Positions 26,667 through 32,101 of a DNA stretch of 32,101 bases are shown piece by piece. Source of the stretch: a virus; IMG/VR virus record IMGVR_UViG_3300045922_000840, positions 1 through 32,101 of that record. The stretch is one strand, 5' to 3'. Position 1 is the first letter of the stretch. Each line of letters starts with the position of its first letter. Made by a program: the position numbers and the translations under genes. The notes beneath the pieces are model-generated. The model was given only the letters and a program-made list of their open reading frames with translations. It had not been told where the DNA came from and did no database searches.

Positions 26667-27695
26667 TCACTTGGCCACACAAATCGGAATCGGAAGGGGC
26701 TGCCACTCGTCGTCAAATTCCGCTGGCCAGGACCGCAGCGGAATTGGAAAAGGCATCCAGGTCTCGTCGGCGTCGGATGCCTTGGGGCGGGTTCGCTGCG
26801 CCACCTCGGCCGAGCAGCCCCACATCGACACCTTCCGCCCCATTCCGCTCGTGCAGCAGACGACGGAGATCAACTCGTTGGTGTCGTCGCGGAAGATGCC
26901 GCCGCCGGAGTCTCCCGACGAAACGCTCAGCGTCATCCGCAACTGGCCCTGGGCGTTCTCGCGGTCGGCGACGGTGCCGTCCTCGCGGTTGCCAGGGTGG
27001 TCCACGCCGTAGCCCATGTGCCAGATCGCCGTGCCTGGCTCGGGGTTCTTGGCGGCGATCAGGGCGTAGGGCAGGTCCGCGACTTGCTCCTCGGTCACGC
27101 ACCACGCCACGTCGGGCGTCTTGTGGTGGGCCACGACGCGAATCCCGAGCGTCCGACCGTCCTTGAGCGTGAGAGTGCCGCGAGCCCCGACGCCTGAGAC
27201 GCAGTGGGCGGCGGTCAGCACATCCCACTTTCCGTCGGAACGACGTGGACCGATCACCGTAGCCGTGCAGCCGGCGTTGCTGAAACGGATGCGGCCCAGG
27301 GCATTGACCGGGTCGAGCTTTCCGTCGCCCGGCGGCTTGGGATCGGGCTTGGGCGGCACTGGTGGAACTGGCGTGCAAGACTCGATGGTGACGCCGACGC
27401 GGGTCTCCTCGACCGTGAGGTTGCCGTCGGTATTGCTGATGACCAGCAGTTCGACTTCGTAGGTGCCGGGATGGGCGGCGAACTCCAGGACACCGCGCGG
27501 CGAGGTCGCCCGTTGAACGTCCTTGGACGGATGGATTCGCCACAAGATCGCGGCCTTGGCATCCACGCCCTCGGCACGGAGGCGGACCAGGGAATGGGGC
27601 TTGTACTTCGTCTCGCCGACGATGCGGATCGCATCCGCTTGCGCCGAACCGGGCATGAAGGCAAGGACCAGACCAATCAACAGAACCGAACGCAC
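26667..27695 (-). CDS. Secreted trypsin-like serine protease with beta-domain
   Basis: A 342-residue protein starting at GTG 27695, with GGAGGAA 5-6 bases ahead. Residues 1-20 form a signal peptide (RSVLLIGLVLAFMPGSAQA, cleavage after Ala20). Residues ~21-105 look like an Ig/PKD-type beta-sandwich, then a Pro-rich linker (~109-124), then a chymotrypsin-fold protease with H164 (TAAHC), D195 (PDVAW) and S263 (SGDSGGG). Eight or more Cys in the mature part suggest disulfides. It lies between tail tube and chaperone genes, 18 bases before the next start, where tail genes are normally uninterrupted. Such exported proteases are host-like; it may be a moron acting outside the cell. The protease assignment is strong, the function is not. 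Confidence 0.85.
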   Translation of the reverse strand: MRSVLLIGLVLAFMPGSAQADAIRIVGETKYKPHSLVRLRAEGVDAKAAILWRIHPSKDVQRATSPRGVLEFAAHPGTYEVELLVISNTDGNLTVEETRVGVTIESCTPVPPVPPKPDPKPPGDGKLDPVNALGRIRFSNAGCTATVIGPRRSDGKWDVLTAAHCVSGVGARGTLTLKDGRTLGIRVVAHHKTPDVAWCVTEEQVADLPYALIAAKNPEPGTAIWHMGYGVDHPGNREDGTVADRENAQGQLRMTLSVSSGDSGGGIFRDDTNELISVVCCTSGMGRKVSMWGCSAEVAQRTRPKASDADETWMPFPIPLRSWPAEFDDEWQPLPIPICVAK

Positions 27696-27715
27696 GATGC
27701 TTCCTCCAAGTAAGA

Positions 27716-28156
27716 TCAGGGAACGATGAGCCAGGCCGGCGGGTTGATCGAGTACGTCGGCTTCACAGTCACGCTCACCGTGATGGCTTCCTCCAGCGCC
27801 TCGTTGCGGCTGAAGTTGGTGACCATGCACGTCGCCCGCAGGCCCTGCGAGCCGGCGACGGTGATGTCGCCGTCCATGACCGCGAACTCCATCGCGCCGC
27901 GATTGAGGAAGGTGTCTCGAATTGCACCGAAGTCGTCGTCGGCCGTGTCCCAGACCATCTCGAACTCGATGGAGCCGTCCTTGAGCGTGGCGACCGTGGC
28001 CCGCCAGCCGGCATTGCCGCGCGTGGTCACGTCGGCTTCGCCCGCTTCCAGGTTCAAGGTCACGTCCTTGACGTTCTTGATCTCGTTCCACACCGGGACG
28101 GCGTAAGTGCCGGTGTTGCGATAGAGCCGGGCATCGAGGCCGAGTTTGACTGCCAT
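27716..28156 (-). CDS. Phage tail tube protein
   Basis: A 146-residue protein with ATG 28156 after AAGGAG (8-base gap). It is beta-rich with a central helix-like segment, and has the typical content of siphovirus tail tube proteins: an N-terminal MAVKLGLDARLYRN, then strands with KNVKDVTLNLEAGEADVTTRGN, and WDTADDDFGAIRD in the middle. These proteins stack in hexameric rings to form the tail tube. Its place after head-tail joining genes and before the chaperone and tape measure genes supports the call. Only the intruding protease gene separates it from the chaperones. Confidence 0.82.
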   Translation of the reverse strand: MAVKLGLDARLYRNTGTYAVPVWNEIKNVKDVTLNLEAGEADVTTRGNAGWRATVATLKDGSIEFEMVWDTADDDFGAIRDTFLNRGAMEFAVMDGDITVAGSQGLRATCMVTNFSRNEALEEAITVSVTVKPTYSINPPAWLIVP

Positions 28157-28168
28157 GAGCGTGTCTCC

Positions 28169-28600
28169 TTAGCGAACCGAATCGCGCCACAGCGCCGAGA
28201 GCTTGGGCTTTTCCGCTTCAAAAGCCGGCTGCATGAAGGGCCGGGGGCGGTAGCGCGCGTGCCGCGCCTTGCCGCGATCCTCGATCACCGCGTCGCCGCC
28301 ATGCTCCAGGAGGCGAGGCGCCGGCGAGCCTTCTTTCGTCAGCGTCGGGCCGATGACGACGCTCTTGCGCTGCGGGTCGTAGGCGAACAGGATGAACTTC
28401 CGCAGCAATCCCACGTGCGAATAGGGCGGCGACCCTGGCGGGCTCGTTCCCTTGCGCTTGCGGATGGAGGTCTTGGCCCGCTGCCGCACGAACGCGCCGA
28501 ACTTCGAGAACACCCGTCGCGTGCCGGCATCGACCGACCGCTTGACCTTCTCCCGGTCGAAGAAGCCGCCTTTCGCTGCCTGGAAGGTCATGCCGATCAT
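28169..28600 (-). CDS. HK97 gp10-like head-tail/neck protein
   Basis: A 143-residue, Lys/Arg-rich protein. ATG 28600 follows GGAGGT with a short gap. The sequence RKRKGTSPPGSPPYSHVGLLRKFI and the C-terminal RPRPFMQPAFEAEK are typical of HK97 gp10-like proteins that act at the head-tail joint or as minor tail components. It overlaps nothing; the previous stop is 3 bases upstream. It acts in virion assembly rather than as an enzyme. The family call is moderately strong. Confidence 0.75.
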   Translation of the reverse strand: MIGMTFQAAKGGFFDREKVKRSVDAGTRRVFSKFGAFVRQRAKTSIRKRKGTSPPGSPPYSHVGLLRKFILFAYDPQRKSVVIGPTLTKEGSPAPRLLEHGGDAVIEDRGKARHARYRPRPFMQPAFEAEKPKLSALWRDSVR

Positions 28601-28603
28601 GCT

Positions 28604-29032
28604 TCACCTCCACACGCGAAAGGTCAGCGTGATGACGCTGGTGAACTGCCGGAATTCGTCCAGGTGTTCCAGCGAGTAGACCGGCTCGTTCTTCACTTCC
28701 GTGCAGCGGGCATTCGGGAAGCTGGCCAACGGCTGCGTCCGAAAATGGTCGGCGATCTCCTCGACCAGCGTCATCAAGGCGTCGAGCGATGCCTGGCTCA
28801 TGTCGGTTTTCTGCTGCACCGCCACGTCGATCAGGTAATCGAACGTGTCGCGGTTGCGGTCGAGCGTCTTTGAGGCCAGCGACCGGGGCACCACGCTGAC
28901 TTTCAGCTCCGTCATCTCGGACAGCTCGAACTTCGGCTGGTAGTGCCGCTCGGCGGTCACCGGCTGGCTGAACGTGGTGCCGTTCAGTTGGGTAACCACG
29001 GCATCGGCGATGGCGAGGATCGTGGCGGGCAT
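28604..29032 (-). CDS. Tail terminator-like protein
   Basis: A 142-residue protein (MPATILAIADAVVTQLNG...). It starts at ATG 29032, 3 bases after the previous stop. It has a helix at the start, then strands with LKVSVVPRS and FDYLIDVAVQQK, a helix (LDALMTLVEEIADHF), and a C-terminal strand pair (FTSVITLTFRVWR). This fold order fits tail terminator or tail-completion proteins, which cap the tube at its top. The gene lies in the expected place between connector and gp10-like genes. I rely on fold pattern and position, not on a unique motif. Confidence 0.6.
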   Translation of the reverse strand: MPATILAIADAVVTQLNGTTFSQPVTAERHYQPKFELSEMTELKVSVVPRSLASKTLDRNRDTFDYLIDVAVQQKTDMSQASLDALMTLVEEIADHFRTQPLASFPNARCTEVKNEPVYSLEHLDEFRQFTSVITLTFRVWR

Positions 29033-29035
29033 CCG

Positions 29036-29221
29036 TCACTCCTGGGGGACGAGTGCCCGCACGATCCGCAGGATGAGGTCGTCCACCGGCGACTTCGTGG
29101 CGCGGACGGCTTCGGTCAGCGCTTCGCTATGAATGATGGCGCGAAGGATGGGAACGACCTCGCGAAATCGCCCCTGTTCCTGACTGAACAAACCGAGCAG
29201 TTGTCGCAACAGTTCGAGCAT
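29036..29221 (-). CDS. Small 61-residue helical phage protein
   Basis: Starts at ATG 29221, whose first base is also the last base of the previous stop (TGATG), giving MLELLRQLLGLFSQEQGRFRE... ending RALVPQE. The frame also runs further upstream, but through the neighbouring gene. It is wholly helical and amphipathic. I know no family. Tight coupling on both sides (one shared base before, 3 bases after) makes it a likely real gene among head-tail joining genes. Confidence 0.6.
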   Translation of the reverse strand: MLELLRQLLGLFSQEQGRFREVVPILRAIIHSEALTEAVRATKSPVDDLILRIVRALVPQE

Positions 29222-29601
29222 CACTCGACCCTCACTTGTTTGGCGTGAATCCGCAGCACCTTGCGAAACACGTCCGACCAGCGCCAGGGCGGCTCCTTGC
29301 CCGGAGCCATGACCTCGTAGATGAAGGTCTTGGTCCCTTGCGTTTCCCGGATCAGGTCGCCGCGCTCGGGCAGGGCCGGCGAGCCGCCCAGGATCAAGTC
29401 CGCCGCCTGAATGAGGAAGTCGCGGTCGGTCCATTCCATGCGCACGCCGCCGTAGCCGTCGTCGAGCTTGAGCAGCGTCCGGCCAACCGTGGCCGCAACC
29501 GCGACTTCCAAAGCGCCGCGTCGGTAGACGACTTGGCGGGAGGCGTGCGTCTTGAGCTGATCGGTCAGCCAATCGGAGCCGGTCTGGAGCAAGTCGGGCA
29601 C
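29221..29601 (-). CDS. Probable head-tail connector/head completion protein
   Basis: A 126-residue protein that starts at GTG 29601, with GAGGA 5 bases ahead. After a helical start (PDLLQTGSDWLTDQLKTHAS) it has beta strands (VYRRGALEVAVAATVG) and ends RKVLRIHAKQVRVE. Its place between the capsid/DUF2190 genes and the tail terminator is that of a head completion or stopper protein. No motif settles this. The stop overlaps the next start by one base. Confidence 0.55.
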   Translation of the reverse strand: MPDLLQTGSDWLTDQLKTHASRQVVYRRGALEVAVAATVGRTLLKLDDGYGGVRMEWTDRDFLIQAADLILGGSPALPERGDLIRETQGTKTFIYEVMAPGKEPPWRWSDVFRKVLRIHAKQVRVE

Positions 29602-29608
29602 GGTGTCC

Positions 29609-29944
29609 TCACTGACTGAGCTTCACGCGGACGGTCGCGTCGTTATCGCCGGCGGCGCGCACGCACTTGCCGAGCTGCTTGTTGCCCGTCGCCGAGGTCG
29701 TCGCCTGGTTGGCCGTGTCGTTCCAGTAGACGATGGCCCCGACGGCGATGGCCGTACCGGCGCCTGTCGCCTTGGCGAAGTCGCAGACGCCCTCGACGGC
29801 CAGCGCGCCAAGCTGGCTGGCCTTGATCGGTTGCTTGGCCACACCGACCAGGTCGCCCTGCACAACCACATCGCCAGCCGCGACATCTGCTGCGGGCGTG
29901 TAGTCGATGGATGCCCCTTCGTGAACGAAAACGGCTTGTGCCAT
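29609..29944 (-). CDS. DUF2190-family capsid decoration/head protein
   Basis: A 111-residue, Ala/Val/Gly-rich protein (MAQAVFVHEGASIDYTPAAD...) with the DUF2190 pattern: short strands, a VVVQGDLVGVA segment, GVCDFAKATG, and GAIVYWNDTANQATT. DUF2190 proteins lie next to capsid genes in many prophages and are thought to be small head-decoration or fibre proteins. It is 18 bases downstream of the capsid fusion gene. Family call is good; the precise role is known only by position. Confidence 0.8.
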   Translation of the reverse strand: MAQAVFVHEGASIDYTPAADVAAGDVVVQGDLVGVAKQPIKASQLGALAVEGVCDFAKATGAGTAIAVGAIVYWNDTANQATTSATGNKQLGKCVRAAGDNDATVRVKLSQ

Positions 29945-29962
29945 TGGTTGGTCCCCCTGGGG

Positions 29963-31951
29963 TTACGCCTCGCCCTTCGCCTTCACGCCGCCGCGGTAGT
30001 CCTGCAAAGCAACGCCGAAGTCGTGGTAACCGCGCATCTGCACGCCCAGGACGTTGAAGTCCGCGTCGGCCGTCTCGATGGTCGGTGCTTCCTGGCCGTT
30101 GAGGAACGCGACCTCGATCACCGGCAAGTCGGTCGGCTCGGCCAACAGATACCAGGCCTTGGTCGAGAAGCCCGCGTACTTGCTGTTGCCCAGGTAACGG
30201 CTCACCTCGACGCGGAACTTGCCCTGGTGTGGGTTGGTGATCGGGTACTTGACGTTCGAGGCGTTGTCGCGCAGCTCCAGCGACTTGAAGAGCTGCGAGC
30301 CGATGGCCGATAGCGCCGTGGGCACGAGCAAGATCGCCGGCATGATGCCGATCGGCTTGCCGTCGCTGTCCACCTGGTCCATGAAGGCGACCTCGGCCGC
30401 CGTCAGCCCGTCAATCCCCAGCGCCGTGGCCGCGCCGGTCAGGTAGTTGTTGCGCGCCGCCGTGAAGAAAGTGCTGTTGTTCAGGAACGTGGTCCAGAAC
30501 ACATCGTTGATCTTCAGGCCCGAGCCGCGGCCGAGTTTGCGCGGCACGGTCGTGATCGCGCCCAGGTCGTCGTTGATGATGTCGCGGCGGTCAATGGACA
30601 GCAGTAAACCGTAGGTGTCGGCCCGGTTTTCGTACTTCTCTTCGCCGAGCGTGCCGTGCTTCAGCTCGCCGCCGGGCGCGACCAGCTCGTACTGGTCCTT
30701 GCCGATGAGGCGGTAGCTGGTCACGGTCTTGAAGTCGCTGACGTTGCGGACGGCGGTGATGTTCCGCCAGGTGCGCTCGACCGAGAAGAAGCCCTCCAGC
30801 AGGAACTTGTTGGCGACGTTGGACAGGATACCGCCGATATCGATGGTCGAGAAGGACGCCTCAATGCCGCGGCCGAAGGCGAAGCGCAGGACGGCCCGAT
30901 GGTCGCGGAAGTTGCGGCCGGTGTAGCCGTTGGCCCAGGCCGCCTCCAGGAGCAACTCCTGCAAGCCAATGCCGCCGCGGAAGCGCCGGCTGGCCAGGTC
31001 GAGCGTTTGCGGCTCGTACAGCTCTTCGACCTGGCCGAGCTTGGCCGTCAGCAAGCAGGCTGCTTCGAGCACCGTGGCGGAGATGGTGTTGTCGGCGACG
31101 TGGACGGCTGGGGAGCGCGGGCGGTCGGCGCGGAGGATTTCCAGCTCGGTGCGGGTCGCGTCCCAGCCTTCCTGGATGGCCCGCGCCTCGATGTCCGCGT
31201 GTCGGCCGGCGCAGACCCGGCGGATGGCAGCGATGCGGCTGGTTTCAGCCAGCGCCTGGGCGCGAACTTCCTCGGCCGTCGGCTGCGAATCGGTCGGAGG
31301 TGCCGGCGCTTGGGGCAAGGCCGTGCCGGTGCCCTCGGTGTTGGCGTCTTGGTTGTTCACGGCTGCATCTCCCGGCGGGTTGGTCGCGGCGACGGTCGCG
31401 CTGGTGCGGCCGTCGGCCCCGAGATCGACGAAGCTGATCTCACCGAGCGTCGCCTTGCGGACGACGTTGAGTGGGCCGGTCAGCGCCCGGCCGTTGACCA
31501 CGACCTTCTGGTTTTCCTTGATGAACTCGAACTCCTCGACGCCGGCGCCGACCGACGCCTGCCAGGGGAAGCCGTTCTTGGCCGAGATGACAATCTCGCG
31601 AGCCGCGGCCGTGTCGCGGGACACCACCCCGGTTGCCGTGAGCTGCCCATCCTCGATGCGGATGGCATCGGTGTGCCCCACGCCGGACAGCGGGTCGTGC
31701 CCGAAGCGGATCGGCCGCGATTGCGAGGGGATGGTCAGCCCCGCCAGGTCGAGAACGACCGGGTAGCGCCAACCGGCGATCCGCATCGGCGCGCCGGTGT
31801 AGGCGACCATGCGGAAGCGCGGCAGCGCCTTGTCGGCATCGGCGCCGCCGGCGGCTAGCTCAATCGTCGCGGTCGCGGCCAGGTTGAGCAGGCTGGGCAC
31901 ACCCGAATCATGCGGCTGCCCGTTGGGCTTCCGACTCGTCGGCTTCATCAT
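29963..31951 (-). CDS. Prohead protease-major capsid protein fusion
   Basis: A 662-residue protein. ATG 31951 follows AAGGAG with a 7-base gap. Residues ~40-190 are an HK97-type prohead protease: H85 (RFGHDP), S133 (WQASVGA) and E171 (LGEISFVDLGAD) match its catalytic residues. A Gln/Ala/Pro/Thr-rich linker (~190-230) follows, then an HK97-fold major capsid region ending with DFNVLGVQMRGYHDFGVALQDYRGG. The protease normally trims the scaffold domain and then itself; here the protease is itself the N-terminal part of the capsid precursor. Its start overlaps the end of the portal gene by 44 bases in another frame. Confidence 0.85.
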   Translation of the reverse strand: MMKPTSRKPNGQPHDSGVPSLLNLAATATIELAAGGADADKALPRFRMVAYTGAPMRIAGWRYPVVLDLAGLTIPSQSRPIRFGHDPLSGVGHTDAIRIEDGQLTATGVVSRDTAAAREIVISAKNGFPWQASVGAGVEEFEFIKENQKVVVNGRALTGPLNVVRKATLGEISFVDLGADGRTSATVAATNPPGDAAVNNQDANTEGTGTALPQAPAPPTDSQPTAEEVRAQALAETSRIAAIRRVCAGRHADIEARAIQEGWDATRTELEILRADRPRSPAVHVADNTISATVLEAACLLTAKLGQVEELYEPQTLDLASRRFRGGIGLQELLLEAAWANGYTGRNFRDHRAVLRFAFGRGIEASFSTIDIGGILSNVANKFLLEGFFSVERTWRNITAVRNVSDFKTVTSYRLIGKDQYELVAPGGELKHGTLGEEKYENRADTYGLLLSIDRRDIINDDLGAITTVPRKLGRGSGLKINDVFWTTFLNNSTFFTAARNNYLTGAATALGIDGLTAAEVAFMDQVDSDGKPIGIMPAILLVPTALSAIGSQLFKSLELRDNASNVKYPITNPHQGKFRVEVSRYLGNSKYAGFSTKAWYLLAEPTDLPVIEVAFLNGQEAPTIETADADFNVLGVQMRGYHDFGVALQDYRGGVKAKGEA

Positions 31952-32101
31952 CGTTGGTCTCCTTCGGTTCCGTTGGCTGGGCCTGCGCCGGCGTCAGCCC
32001 CAGTTCCTGCATGAGCGCGACTTCCTTGGCCCGCTGCCGCAGGGCTTCTTCCCAGTCCCGGCCCTGCCGGGCATACTCGTAAGCCAGCGTGGTCGTGTGA
32101 T
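31908..32101 (-). CDS. Phage portal protein, C-terminal end (partial)
   Basis: The last ~63 residues of a gene that begins beyond the right edge of the window. They read TLAYEYARQGRDWEEALRQR followed by AKEVALMQELGL and an acidic, Ala-rich tail to TGA at 31908-31910. The motif EYARQGRDWEE..LRQRA is typical of the C-terminus of lambda-family portal proteins. The following capsid gene starts inside this one at 31951. The portal forms the dodecameric DNA entry channel of the head. Confidence 0.78.
   Translation of the reverse strand, partial: HTTTLAYEYARQGRDWEEALRQRAKEVALMQELGLTPAQAQPTEPKETNDDEADESEAQRAAA

Overview
This is a high-GC bacterial window made of two convergent blocks. Densely packed, often overlapping genes with purine-rich Shine-Dalgarno sites mark it as bacterial. 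The Ser/Gly-rich low-complexity protein, the FkbM/GT71-like pair and the style of the tail genes remind me of Planctomycetota prophages. That assignment is an inference and rests on no marker gene.

Positions 1-1160 hold transcription-terminator-like hairpins, one possible 58-residue protein with a very good ribosome binding site, and a broken helix-turn-helix reading frame. The rest of this stretch is probably non-coding. It looks like the worn edge of an island.

Positions 1163-18358 (+ strand) are a seven-gene, roughly 17-kb operon that looks like a DNA-modification/defence system. In order it encodes: an N-acetyltransferase (GNAT) fused to a tRNA-guanine-transglycosylase-fold protein like DpdA; a winged-helix protein in the position and size class of DpdG; a 1244-residue P-loop ATPase of the DpdH/BrxC type; a NERD-like nuclease fused to a UvrD-like helicase; two proteins I do not recognise; and a 1928-residue DEAH helicase with several zinc-binding cysteine clusters and a DUF1998-like C-terminus (DpdJ/DrmA-DrmB/MrfA-like). 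Four of the six junctions overlap or are 3 bases apart. The set resembles the 7-deazapurine-in-DNA (Dpd) restriction systems, but the window has no preQ0 synthesis genes and no phospholipase-D-type nuclease (DpdK). The GNAT fusion and the two unknown proteins make it the best candidate here for an undescribed or divergent system.

Positions 18662-32101 (- strand) are the structural module of a tailed prophage with HK97-like heads. Reading right to left: the end of the portal gene; a prohead protease-major capsid fusion; a DUF2190 head protein; a connector; a 61-residue protein; a tail-terminator-like protein; an HK97 gp10-like protein; the tail tube; a secreted trypsin-like protease, which is unexpected here; tail assembly chaperones in two frames that suggest a -1 frameshift; the tape measure; two probable tail proteins; a Ser/Gly-rich protein; a glycosyltransferase; and an FkbM methyltransferase. 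The last two may decorate the Ser-rich protein. No integrase, lysis or terminase genes are inside the window, so I cannot tell whether the defence operon is prophage cargo or a neighbouring host island.
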